From contig NC_092013.1 in NCBI RefSeq assembly GCF_042242105.1, positions 14,687,618 through 14,751,617 of the forward strand: DNA of 64,000 nucleotides, given 5' to 3'. Under the pieces are notes generated by a model, which saw only the letters and a list, made by a program, of their open reading frames with translations, made no database searches and was not told where the DNA came from. The stretch's first letter is position 1, and each line of letters begins with the position of its first letter. The position numbers and the translations under genes are program-made. This stretch comes from Pempheris klunzingeri. Lineage: Eukaryota > Chordata > Actinopteri > Acropomatiformes > Pempheridae. Shown here in pieces: positions 51,201 to 63,550 of this stretch.

Positions 51201-54108
51201 CATGGTGTGACATCTTTCATAATGTCATCAAATCCTTCAGTGACTTTCTCCTGCCCTGTACAGAGGCATCTACATTTATTATGTTCCTCCGCTGATTTAT
51301 TACCCTGTATGTGTGCCTTACAGTTATGACATTTGTACCCAACTACACACCCAGCCAATAAACATGCATTTTAACACTTATATATACTTATATGTTTTTT
51401 TCTTTCAATGTTCTTTTGTTATCCTCCGTATTTCTTTTTTCTAATTCCTATTTTGTACTCCTGTTTTGATTATTTGTATTTTTTGCTCACTAGTTAGCAC
51501 TAGTTTAGCACAGAATGGAGAGTTTGCCAACCAGCATTTCATTACATAAATAAAAATAAGACCATTAAAACCCTTACATTCCTTGAATTTATTTAGGCTT
51601 TTCCTTTAAGTTGTATTGTACATTATCATCATGCAACAGTGAAAATTCTGAAAAGGAATATTTCTGTATAATATGCATGTATAAGTCTAAGGTACCTTTA
51701 ATAAACGCACTAATGAAGCTGTGTCTGTACACAATTCAATGTTCTCCAATATAATACCATGGATTAGTGTGACTTTACATTAACTCTTTGGAAAAGGCAC
51801 AAATGATGTTGTGGTACGGAGTAGATTGCAGTTTAGTTACTTATCTGGTAGTTTTCAGCATGTAGCCCCAAGACTATTATAGTCCTCGAACTCTTAAGAT
51901 TTAGTTTAGGACAGGACTGTATTTCCACCCATGTATGGCTCTCTCCCCGGAGGGCCACATTTTGCCCCAAACATATGCGTCTGCACAGCCACGCTGCTCG
52001 TAGGGGATGGAAAATAAGAGCTGGGCCTCATCTGCATTCTCGTGAACCCATTGGCTTTCCCATTAAGAGGCTTGTGTGAGCAGTCATCCAGAGCACTTCT
52101 GTTGTGAAGAATTAATGTGGCTGCTGCCCAGCACCAGATCAGGTAGTCTGGCTGATTTCATCAGGGGCCCTAAATCCATGTGTGAACTGAAACAAAAGGC
52201 ACTCTGACAAAGCACATACTCTGCTCTGAATGACTCAGTCCCTGTCATTAGGCCCTGCCACATGCTCTCACTCATATACATTCACACACACAAATGGGGA
52301 AACAGGACTCAGCTCACCAACTTTAGCTCATCTGTGGACTGCATCCTTCATTACACATGTGTTTTTCTATCCTCTTCGTGTACCCAGAGAGCGGTGCTTT
52401 CTTAACCCTGTGGCTACTGATTTATACCTTAGGTGCCCCACTTTGATGGCAAGCCTGCTGATCTCCTTGGTGGACATCTGAAATCTTTATCAGCAGAGCT
52501 GGGGGCCGTGGGTCGTGCTATGTGCTGTGCAGGAAACCAGGGGAAGAGTGAACTCCCCCAGAAATCAGTTGTTACTTAAGATTAATGGATTGCCACATTA
52601 AGTGAAGCCTAAACCTTCTTCCCTACAGGCTGACATCAGGAACACCGGAAACCTGGGATACTCATCGGCCGACTGCCAGAAACTCCTGTTTTGGCTGTTT
52701 GAAATGTAATACAGGTATTAGCTCACATGGCAGGAGCCTCGTAATGTATTTCTTCATGAGACCCTTTAGGATTCAATAATGCAGCCAGAACACAAAATGG
52801 AAATGTAGGCAAAAGATAGCTGATGTTCTGTACACTGAACATTAGTTGTGAGGCCGGAAACAAGGCACATTAGGAGCTGGTTTCCATCTGTGTCAGTCAA
52901 TCCTGTGGAGCTCCGCTGGTGCAGCTTGTGAGCAGAGTTGGCTCTGAACCAGCGGCTGGAGAAAGTCGACCCAGCGTGACGTTCTCCATCACACCACAGC
53001 TGTCGATTTCACAGCTTCTCCCCAAACACCACACACAAATGAGAGTGTTTGTGTGGGTGCCTGTGTATGGGATTATGTGTGACTGTGAGTGTAATCTACA
53101 GTATGCTCCCATTCTTTTTTCTTCTTCCCAAAGTCCAAAAAAGAATAAGTGCAACAGTATTTTAGCCACATTAATAACCAGCCATCATAATTACTAACAC
53201 GACACATTGATTCAGTCTCAGTCATAGGATGAGCTTGCCAATAACTCCCCCAGTCTATGTCTAAAGTGATCCTCGTGTCGTGGAGACTAAACACACCCTG
53301 TCATCATCAGGGAGGCGGATTGGCTCGCTCCACCTATTACTAACAGCAGGCTGTGGCTGCACTTAAACCACTCAACATAACAATGTCGAGGAGTGATGCA
53401 ATGATGACTCCTTATTGCTGCTTTTGATTATGCTGCACTCCAAAATAGAAAATACCTGTTTGTGAGGTAACTTACCCTCCATTTCCCAGAAGTCTTTGTA
53501 CCAATACAGGAAGTGATTAATAACTGAAGCAGCCACAGGACTCTCAGGAGTTTGGTATGGTTAACAAGTAGAAGTGCTTTAATATGGTCGTATTTACATT
53601 GTAGTGAGAGATGACAGCCCGTTGCCGGGGGATTTGTGTTTTGTTTCCACTGCAGAAGCCAAGTGTGTGTGGGTCTGCCAGACGAAACCACGATCCAGCA
53701 GTAATACACGGCGATGTGTCAGCCAGGGCCTCAACCGTGGTGCACACAGCTGTAACGACTGGACGCACAACTCATCTGCAGTGTGAACTATGGGGGCAGG
53801 ACACAAGCATGTCAAAATGAAAAGTGTAATCTTTCTTTTGGCTACTGTTGTATTTCTCTGTGGATAATTAGAATTGACAGTCATTGGGCTCAAAATTATG
53901 AGTTAAATATTCAGCATTGTTTAACAATCAACAAATTAATTAAAACAAGTCAGGTCAAACAGTTCATCCCAATTACAAAATATATATATTTTCTTAATTC
54001 TGAGCCAAAAAGATAGTTTTAACTTTACTTGCCAAAGTTTTGAGATAACATTTCAACCACAATCCAAGTAGCATGCAGGTGAACGTGATTTTGAGAGTTA
54101 AAAACAAA

Positions 54109-54421
54109 ATTGGAATAGTTTGACATTTTAGGGAATGCCACTCCTATGTTTGTATGATTAAATAAGAAGCTACAGCTATTAGCCAGTTAGCTTAGCTTAG
54201 CATAAAGACTGGAAACGGGGAAACTGCTGGCCTGGCTCTGTCCAAAGGTAAGAAATCCACCTACCAACGCCTTTAAAGCTCACAAACTACAATGTTATAT
54301 CTTGTTTGTTTGAACATAGTACCACCACAATGTGTTTCCTCTGCCTCTGGTCTTTGTGCTAAGCTAAGCTAACAGGCTACTGGTGATAGCTTCATTTTCA
54401 CAATACAGACAAAAGAGTTGG
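54109..54421. mobile_element. Teleost foldback/MITE element, copy C (truncated)
   Basis: Left end TTGGAATAGTTTGACATTTT and AGGGAATG, then GAAGCTACAGCTATTAGCCA, GTTAGCTTAGCTTAGCATAA, AGACTGGAAAC, TCTGTCCAAAGG and ATCCACCTACCAACGCC. The inverted right half (TCTTTGTGCTAAGCTAAGCT, AACAGGCTACTGG) is present, but the right terminus is missing. Confidence 0.7.
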
Positions 54422-55571
54422 AAACATAGAAATATTATAATACAACAATGTTTTGAGCTTGAAGGTTCATTCTTGCCATTGGAAAACGAAGTCCACCTGG
54501 TTGTTTTTTTTTCAGGAAGCTACATCTTATGGTTTTCTGGTGTTTAATGGAAGAACACAGAGACCATCCTTAAACATCTTGACACCGTATCCAGCCACCT
54601 GCTATGACCCACTAAAACAGTTCTATGATAATATGTACAATGATATAATGGTGTCTGCTGGTGATATGGCTAAAAACTCTGGAAAAAACAAGAAAGTGGA
54701 AATTGTGATGGGAATTTATTGTATACGATTCTTGTATATTCGTCTTAAATTTGAGAATGCTTTATCTGTGTGTAAAGTTTATTATAAAAACTCTTTCCAA
54801 AAACAACACCCCCACTTCTTTTTATTGCAGTTACTTTCATTCCCAGTGAGAACTGCAGAGTGATCTGCAGATACAATAAAAAGAAAAAATGTCTGTTTGC
54901 ATATGCCAGAAATATCGCTTTTTGTATTCTGTGTGAACTCACTCTATAAATTGATTCTTAAAGGTGTCAACAGCGGTCTTAAGGAAGGAGGTTGCAGACT
55001 TTTCTGGCCACAAAATGCTTATAGTCACCTTTCAGTTTTCCAGTTTTGGTTTAAACTACGTCACCTTACTACACCACTGAACCTTTTGCTACCGTGTTTA
55101 TATCAGTGTGAACTTTGGACGCAGGCTAAATATGCACGTAATGTAAGCAGGGTTAATCAATGCTGTAGCCTCCATAGTGAATAAATCATTTACACTGATG
55201 ACACGGGGGTTATTTTGCCTCATTTCCGACTAAACAATCTTCCTGTTGGTGAGAGATTCATCATAATGAGCTGAAAGAGTGAAGTGTCATTTGACATGAT
55301 TGAGTTGGAGTGTTAGCCACAAAGGGAAATTCCTTTCTGCTCCAAGCGCAGCTGAAAGGAAAATGAGTCGAAGGTGTCATTTTTTGGGGGGGTTGATCCT
55401 GGATGTGGTGAATAAAGCTGAGCATGAGTCATGAAGCAGAAACAAAGAAAAGGAAGAGTCATTTTTCCTGAGAAGGAAATCCATTTCTTTGACACAAGCT
55501 CCTTCATCTGCCACCTCAAACTCTCATCAGGGCTGCCTCTGGCTTTGGGTGTTTATTTCCCTCCCTGCCGA

Positions 55572-55607
55572 ACTTTATAAGGGACTTCCTGTGAGTGATG
55601 ACATCAC
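55572..55607 (+). promoter_or_regulatory. Promoter-like TATA plus CRE-like palindrome (tentative)
   Basis: CTTTATAAGG at about 55573-55582 is followed by the near-palindrome GTGATGACATCAC (55595-55607). It is about 1.6 kb upstream of the errfi1 start site and could be a proximal enhancer or an unannotated start; no transcript is evident. Confidence 0.2.
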
Positions 55608-57155
55608 AGCGTAGCTCTCCAAAGGGGAGGGTGGTTGGATGGGGGTGGCGGGGGATGGAGTGGGAGGAGTGGGAGGAGTGGGAGGACGTGAAGCCTATTT
55701 ATCCCACTGAATGTGTCTGGAACATGGAAAGAGTTTTGATAAAAGATTTTCAGATGTAAAGCAGGAATACACATGAACACATGCTTTATTAAAATGTCTC
55801 TTACTCGTGCAAATGTACCTTTCTCATTACAAGTAAGTCATAGCAAACTTGCAAATCATTTTTAATAATTTTTAATCAAAGCTCTGATGCTGAGGTCATT
55901 CATGTTAGCACACAAACTGTAAATCAAAACATTCAATCCCTTCATCTGCTGGTTACAACTGGCCCTGTGGAATCCCAAAAATGTGCCTGAAATTATAAAA
56001 GTGGATTAGCGAGAGCCTGGTCCATGCAGGGGCCAACTATGTAATGATAAGCCTTTTGGGTCCAGGGGATCCCGTGCCCGAGCTGTAAAGGATTTACGAA
56101 CTCAGGCACAAGAACACTCTGTTCTCTCTCCACACGCACACCTCTGCTTTCTGCCACTATTGATTCAACATGTGAGTTGTTTGTAGCCATTGTATCGCTG
56201 TGTTTGGTTAGTGTGCATGTCAGTGTTGGGTTTGTTTAGCCCAGGTCGGTTAGGCGATACCACTCAAGACCTAAGTAGGCTAAGTGACTGGAAATGGAGG
56301 GTGTGAGGGGTTGCAAGTCCCACATTATTCATATATCACCCTGAAGTGAAACAACTGTACATTAATCGTGTAGCCTAGGCCGCCTGTGTTAGATTGAACA
56401 TTATGTGAGGTAAGCAAAGAACAGGTCCAGCTAAAAGAAAATGCAAAAAATGGGTGATCTGATCATCAAACAGCTAAACAATCTGGGCTACACTCAGCTG
56501 GCAGCAGAACACTGCGTAGATAAGAGTGTTTCTGGCTGTGTGTCTTTGCCTGCTGTCTGTGTTATCTACCCTGGAGCCATCCCCATTACTGCCTCTGTCT
56601 CCCTGCAGATCTGTGCAGCGTGTACGCTTGTTGTTTGAGGAACCACACGGGAGACACTCGAGTATAAAATGGGTGACAAAATGGAAGGTTTTTGAAGGCT
56701 GAACTCGCAGGATGATGACTGCTCTTCTGAGAGTACACAGTAATGAATAAGCATCACTGCTCCACATCAACCAATCAGCTTGAGCTGTGTTTTAAATTAT
56801 TTACTGGGCAGCTGCATGTCTAATTGTTGAGGTGTTTACTGTACACTGCACTGGCCCCCAGCCCACTGAAACAGTTCATATCAGCTGACTGCATCCTTGT
56901 GTCCACACCTGCTCCGTCCTCTGAGCTTATAAGCAGAGACAAACGAAGCACCGCAGACTTTGATCACACTAAGTAAACTTATGCTTAAATTAGCACTGTG
57001 TGTATGTACCTTCAAGGGTGATCCTGCCATCCACATGCAGTCAGCCCTGTCCTGCTGCACGTACACTGCAGAGACGGACTTGGTGCAAATGAGGACTGCG
57101 CCTTTAAGGGCAAGTGTTGCAGGCGGAGCCAGAGCCTCTCCAGTGTGGTGGAGCT

Positions 57156-57162
57156 TATAAAA
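57156..57162 (+). promoter_or_regulatory. TATA box of errfi1
   Basis: TATAAAA in the context GGAGCTTATAAAACATTG, about 200 bp upstream of a good splice donor. A transcription start near 57185-57190 would fit. A similar GAGCTTATAAGCAG occurs at about 56925. Confidence 0.55.
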
Positions 57163-57185
57163 CATTGCTCCTTACAACACTGGAC

Positions 57186-57361
57186 TTATCTCAAAGTGTC
57201 ACAATATAGCCGGAGCGTCACCAATGCTCTGGCGTCCTGTTCCTGATGCAATAGAAATCAGAGGATCACAGACTCAAAACCACAAAGAAACCGAGGAGCT
57301 ATATTTGACCAAAGAGGAGTGTAAGAGACAGTCGACAGAGGAGAGCTGCGAAGTTATTTAG
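57186..57361 (+). other. Putative non-coding exon 1 of errfi1
   Basis: It lies between the TATA box and a strong donor (TTTAG|GTGAGT at 57361/57362). It has no ATG-initiated frame of note. Mammalian ERRFI1 also has a non-coding first exon. The 5' end is an estimate. The first intron then runs to 59853. Confidence 0.5.
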
Positions 57362-59932
57362 GTGAGTTGAGAAAGTGATTTAAAATGTTCAGTGACAGAG
57401 TCCATGTCTCGCTTGTCTATTGTTTTGTATGCTGGTGCCAGCAATATAGACACCACTAATTGATGCAACTCAGGCTCTAATTGCGATCACCTCTATGCTG
57501 TTTGTCTTGTTTTTGCATTTTCTGACGGACACAGCGAGACGTTTAGAGGAGCAACTTGACTTTAAAGGATTTAAAGTTCTAACAGAAATAAACCTGAAGC
57601 TGCTAACACGTGAATCAACTTTCCCTAACTGTAATTTCACGATAAATATAAAATGTGAAGGCTTTTTGACCTCATTTGCAAACCTGTAATCTGGCCTGAT
57701 TCTTTTTTTTCTTTTTTTTTAATTTGCCTATAATATCTGCTCGTATCTTTTCGCATTAAACAGAAGGGGAATAATTCGCTCTGTGTCATCATTACCTGGC
57801 CTTGCCAAATAGCTGACTTGTGTATTGTGGTGTGAGTCACCTGCCTGCTAGAGGGCTTTTAACCATTATTATCTCAATCCGGTAAAGTGAGGAGGTGTGC
57901 GCGCTGTTTGCTTGCCGCACAGGTAGAGCGGGTATGGTTGCTCGGAAACCGCTGCAGGGGTGTCATGAGCGGGGTGTGAACTCCTTCTTTCAAGGTCTGC
58001 GTGTGACTACTGCAATGCTGAATCAAAGGCAAGCCATCTGCTGATGCTTTAGTCACTGCTAACCTCCAATCAGACCTCCTCCTTTGCAGCACCCATGGGC
58101 TCTGTGGCACCTTCACACTCACACTGAGCCTGTCCACCTGTTGTGCACACTGGCCTGACCTTAAAAAAGAAAAGACTCCCATTCTTTGGTCAAATTATCT
58201 GAAGTAAGTGAGTTGAAGAATTCCCCCTGAAGAGGGTTAATGCTCTGCATGACTGCACATCATTTGTTTAATCCTGTTGCCTGTAAATGCTCCTATGGTT
58301 AACTGCCAGGATGAACTGTCTTTGCACCTGTTGCAAGAGGAAGCGCAAGACCCAGGGGGTTCATTATCGAGGATCATGTTGCTTCCCATCCCCGCCGAAC
58401 CGAATCGACAGCCCTGGGCAGGGGGATTGCACGCCTTGTTGGGCAGTTTGGCTCAGGCTGATGCCCACGGGCTTCCTGTTGTTTTAGAGCTTTGTTTCTC
58501 ACCAGCTGTCAGGGCAGCACACAAATATGGCTCACAGGAGACCAGGAACGAGGGGGCAGTGTTCCCCTCAGTCATCACTCCAACATTATAAGGGGGACAG
58601 CGTGTCTCTGGGTGTGCACGCACCTCATTTGTGGTCTCCAGAGGAGATGACCACAGGGGCACCTGTTCCTGAATGCTGAAAATAGGATTATTGGTAAAGA
58701 CTTCTGTTAGGGCACTGAAGTCATTAGGAGATTTGTGCAACAATGCATGGCTGGTGTGACGGCTAACTCAGACATGGTTTGTAACAAAGGCATTTATAGA
58801 TGCACTAAATATAACTTTCGGTGATTTTATAGTCATTTCACCACAGATTGCGACATACTGAACAGGTTAATCCAGTGCGAGGCAAAAAAAATCACATCAG
58901 ATTTTGCTCCCAGTGAATCACTGACTCCAGAAATATTGATAAGCTGCAGGGTGTCCTCCGCTCTAAATATTGTATATATTGTTTACTCAGCCCTGACACA
59001 TACTTGAAATGACACCAACATTCAGTGTCAATTGACTTAAGGAGTTCTTGCAACATCAGGTATATCTCTGGAAACAGGAGCAGCCCTTTCCTCCGCTGTT
59101 CAGGACAAGCAAGATTGCAGCACTGGAGCACAGCACAGTCAAAGTTTAAAATAAACTGTGAACTTACTAAGACTGGAGGCACAGTCTGTAGAAATAGAAG
59201 TCTGTATGTTGGTTAATGAGTTCAGACTGAACCCGAGGCTTATATAGACTCTGGCCATAGGTGAAGAGTAAAGATGAGTCAGAACTGAAGCACTCATTGC
59301 TCTCACTGTTTCCACTTTTATAAAACGTAACTTTCTAATTAGGTAGGACAAGATTGTACTTATGTTTTATTTGATATCATAGAAACAATGTGTCTACATC
59401 CTGTGTGCATCAGGCCAGTTGCTGGATTATGTAGAACATACAAATCAATCTGTGCATTATAGCAACATTTTTAGATCTTTTGTTGGTGACTTTGTTATTT
59501 TGGTCTAATGACTGCTTTTGTGCTTTCTTTGTAAAATGTTCTGTTGCTAATGTGTTGGGAGTCAAGTGTCCAAAAAGCTTTTGTCATTCCTCATTCACAG
59601 GAGATTGTTGTTCGTCTTCTTAGAGGGAAAAAAAAAAGAAAAATCACATACATGAGGCCATAACTACATATTTGGCTTGGTGGGCAACAGAAAGGGGAAG
59701 ATTTTCTTTCTCTCTTGGCTTCACTAGAGGATGTTGGCTCTGCTTTCAGAGAGTATTTTTCAATGTGCTACCACATATTCTGTTTCTCTTCATCTGCTTT
59801 TGCTTTCAACCTTCTTTCACTGTCATTCATGGCTGTGTCTTGGCTGTGTTACAGGTACACCAGAAGCAGGAGCAGCCAGCCGGGCGAGCTGAGTGTTTCC
59901 TGGCTTTGATGCGACCCGAGTGTGCCTGTAGC

Positions 59933-61653
59933 ATGTCCACAGTGGGCCTGACTGCCCAGGAGATCTCTTTTCCCATAGAAAACCCCTTCCTGAGGGGCAG
60001 CTACTGTCACAGCATGGCTGGATCCAAACCGTCGTGGAGCTATCGCCATGAGCTGGACAAGTGAGTGTTCAGGTGCCAGGTCTAGCAGTCCATTAGGACG
60101 GTTTGCAAATCTGCATTACATGCTGGAGTTTTATGGTTCAGGTCAGTCAGATTTCTTGTAAATTAGGATGAAGTGTGGCTCATTTAAAGTGGCACTAATC
60201 AATGTTTTTGTTTTGAACAGCTTCTACTTCAGTATGGACACAGCACACACAAATCACAGCTCTCGTGCCCAGCAAAAGGGGCCACCTCCACCGTCACCAA
60301 GTTATGAAAGTAAGTGCACCATCTGTCAACTGCACAGTGCTGGCCCTCTAAAATACACAAATGCTACATTTGGTGTGTTGTGCTGTTTGAATTGTCTGCT
60401 ACATACTGGATATAGTAAGTGGTTTTCCAGAAATATAGAGAAAGCTAGTACTTCATCCTTTTTGACAGGATACAATAAAATAGCAGAAGTAAATTGTGAC
60501 TGTCATTAACCAACTTTGAATAATTTAATACTGTGCCATTAATTTGATGGTTATTTTTTATGTTTGCTGTCTGACAGGACATAAACACAGTCCCAGCTCA
60601 CAGAGACTGCCCCCAAAGAAATCCCGGCCCTCTCATCTCTCCCTGTCCTGCAGTGCTGAACCATCCACCCCAAGTCCTGCTGATGACGACCAGGTGGTCC
60701 CCTCATTCCAGAGGCTCTCTGTGTATGAGTGCAGCAGTCCACCACAGACGCCAGGCAGATGCTCCAAGCCTCTGCCCCCCATCCCTCTACAAACTGACAT
60801 TTCCCCTGAGCAGGCTATGGACAATGAGGTAGAATTTTTCACGAGTTCGGATGACAGTTGCTGCCTGGTCTCCGATCAGTGTTCCAAATCATCTCCTTTT
60901 CGATATGGAGTCCCCAGTCGAAGGAGCTTCAGGGACTGTGGGCAGATTAACTATGCTTACTATGATGGTCCGTTAGGACCGCAAAGCCCGAGACAGTCCC
61001 AACAGCAGCATCAGGCACATCCTCCACAGGAAGTGCGGGAACAGTACAAGCAGCAGCAACAGGAACCACCTGAGCCAGTGGTCTGTCAGAGACAGCAGGA
61101 CAAAACACAGAGGAGGCTGCGGCGCTCACACTCTGGCCCAGCTGGATCCTTTAACAAGCCCTCGCTGCTGCGCCTCACGTGTCAGAAACGGCACACCCAC
61201 AGTATGGATAAGCCCGAGGTGCCACCCCCTATCCCTCCACGAACAATCAAGACAGGAGACTACCGCCGCTGGTCAGCAGAGGTCTCGTCTGGGGCTTACA
61301 GCGATGAGGACAAACCACCCAAGGTGCCCCCTAGGGATCCTTTGTCCAGAGGCAGCTCCCGCACCCCCAGCCCCAAGAGCCTCCCAACATACATTAACGG
61401 GGTGATGCCCCCAACCCAAAGCTTTGCACCAGATCCTAACTATGTAAGCTGTCGGAGTTTACAGAGACAGAACAGTGGGGGCTCCCCCTGCATCATTCCT
61501 GTTATGGAGGGGGGCAAGAAGGCCAGCACCACACATTACTATCTCCTGGACAGCTGGACAGTCATGAACAGCTCTGCAGCTCGCAATACAGATGTAGCAG
61601 ACTCAGACTGGGAGTGCCACACCAGGAGGAAAGCACATGTGGATTTAGTTTGA
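59933..61653 (+). CDS. errfi1: ERBB receptor feedback inhibitor 1 (MIG6), complete, with altered C-terminus
   Basis: Coding exons 59933-60060, 60221-60309 and 60578-61653 (TGA) join to 430 residues (human 462); the coding exon begins at an AG acceptor at 59853. The start chosen gives [11 protein letters not shown], aligning with human MSIAGVAAQEI; an in-frame ATG at 59909 would add eight residues. Domains: CRIB-like N-terminus ([12 protein letters not shown], residues 11-22), proline-rich SH3 ligands (KPLPPIP near 136; PPIPPR near 289; KVPPRDP near 321), [16 protein letters not shown] (187-202), the 14-3-3-type [14 protein letters not shown] (254-267), and the ErbB-binding segment 1 region ([12 protein letters not shown] to [14 protein letters not shown], 313-358). 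Known role: immediate-early cytoplasmic inhibitor of EGFR-family kinases. Oddities: a Gln-rich insert (212-245), and after THYYLL (391-396) the human PERPPYLDKYEKFF stretch is absent. Teleosts carry two paralogues (a and b); not resolved here. Confidence 0.92.
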
Positions 61654-63550
61654 AATGTTTTAGTGGAAGTAGCAGAGGACTCTACTGTACATGAGCAAAA
61701 ACCACTTGATAAAAAAAAAGTGAGACTGGACGCTAACAATCCTCAAACTGCTGCTTTTACTTTTTTTTTTTTTTTACCCGATTATGTATTCTGAACACAC
61801 AGGGTATGTTCGCACTGTATTCAGTTACTGGTAATGTTGGAATAGCTAACACAACAGAGATACTTTGATGTAAAAACTGTATCTCTCACTATAGATTGTG
61901 GGCTAAATTCAACAGTGTAGAGCTTATTTTTGATATGATTTTTATTTCATGACATTCAACATTGTGCTGTTTTTGCTGATGTCGTACAGTCAGAAGGTGC
62001 AAGCAGGCTTTGAACCTCATGTGCTCAGTGTTCTCTGTGTCTGGAAGGTTGAGGATGTTTTGTGAGATGCATTGTTGCTGCTTTTGTATCTCACAAGGGA
62101 CAAAAGGTCAGTAATGTAACCATGCATCACTTAATATATGAAGTCTAAATACAAGGGTTATTAATTTTTAACAAACATGAAGGATGCTAGCACACAAATC
62201 TCCATTCTGTTTGCTATTTTATATCAACACTGATATAGTTTCCCTGCCTCTATGAAGTTTCTGTCTCCTCAAGCCACTACATCTGTGTAATTTTGTGTTT
62301 CCCACATGGCACATTGTTATGGTACACTTTGTACTAAGAGGTGGGTACATTACTGGTAGCTATACATGTTTCCATTGGAATGTCTAGTGCAGCTTTTATG
62401 ATGTTGTTGTCTGTTGATGAGTGTGTCTGTATGTATGTGTGTGGACGTGTTTGTGCATGTGAACAGCAGTTGGAAAAGTGTTCTTGTGATACTTTTTATA
62501 AAATGACTTTCTACAATTGGTAGAAAACTGTCAACCATACTTGTTACTGTGCTCTGCTTATTTGCAGCACCTGCATTGCTCTCGCGCAGTGTCCAGGCCT
62601 GTTTTGTTGCACAGAAATTGGCCTGTTGAACATGAAGTGAATGTATGCTACTCCTACTGAAATTCCATCAAACAGTTGGAGGAGCTTCTTTTTGGTCAAG
62701 CTGTGAGACATTGCTTGGAACTAATTTGCCTCAAGTACTACCTCCCTTTGATATTAATCCTGTATTTCACACACCCCCTACTAATAAAGGCAAAATCTGA
62801 GATTATAATCTACAAAAGATGAGGTAACCAGCTCCATATGCTCTAATCCAGTTGTGAACCAAGTGTAACACAAAGTCAGTTCCAACCAAATATCCTTTAA
62901 ATAGAGATTTTACATCACGTCGACGTTGGATCACGGAGATGTGAGGCTAACCTGTTAATACAGACACGTTACGAAGACAGTGCAGGGTTTACCTACCTGA
63001 CACAGACTTTCCTGTTCTGCTCATACATTCCTGCCTTACATGATTGCAGTGGGTGTGGTCTGAAAGACTTTGGCTGCTGGCAGCCTAGAAAATATATGAA
63101 TTTTAGTATTGTAGGTTATTCAAGAAGCATCAGGATGATATAGTAAATGTAGCACATGTATTGAAGTAACCCTTGGTATCGAACACGGTGTTCAGTTTGG
63201 TAAATATAACTGCTACGGTCTTGCGGACATTGAAAAATACTTTTCTCTCCCTCCTGCTCACAAAACCTTGCCAACATATTGTTGCTTTTGACTTAAATGT
63301 CTGAAAAAATGTTTACATCATACACTGATACTATTTAATCTTAAGATATTCATATGTCTTATTAGAAATAATAAAACTGAATGAAGATTAGTTTATCAAG
63401 AAATAACTTCTCTGCTGTGGTGAAGACATGCACTGGGAGAGTACAGTATGCTGTGTACAGTATTTAACGATTCCATTTGTTGCTATGAATAGTTGATAAG
63501 TATATAGTCTTTAAAAGAAAGCAAAATAAAATGACTTATTTATGAACCTG
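61654..63550 (+). other. errfi1 3' UTR
   Basis: About 1.9 kb, AT-rich, no coding frame. Canonical AATAAA signals lie at 63370-63375 and 63525-63530; the second is the likelier end. A poly(T) run lies at about 61761-61775. Confidence 0.55.

Larger units (their letters stand above)
29132..57150. other. Gene-poor interval between tas1r3 and errfi1
   Basis: About 28 kb. The first part (29132-29340) is the tas1r3 5' flank; no TATA box was assigned. Beyond it I see only microsatellites, three MITE-like elements, short retrotransposon tails and unassigned open frames, none with family similarity or a supportable exon chain. Long gene-free flanks next to an inducible gene such as errfi1 often hold distal enhancers, but I cannot identify conserved blocks from one sequence. 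Confidence 0.6.

Noticed and set aside
58277-58591. Overlapping frames in errfi1 intron 1
   Set aside because: Two overlapping frames in different phases with no homology; read as intron.
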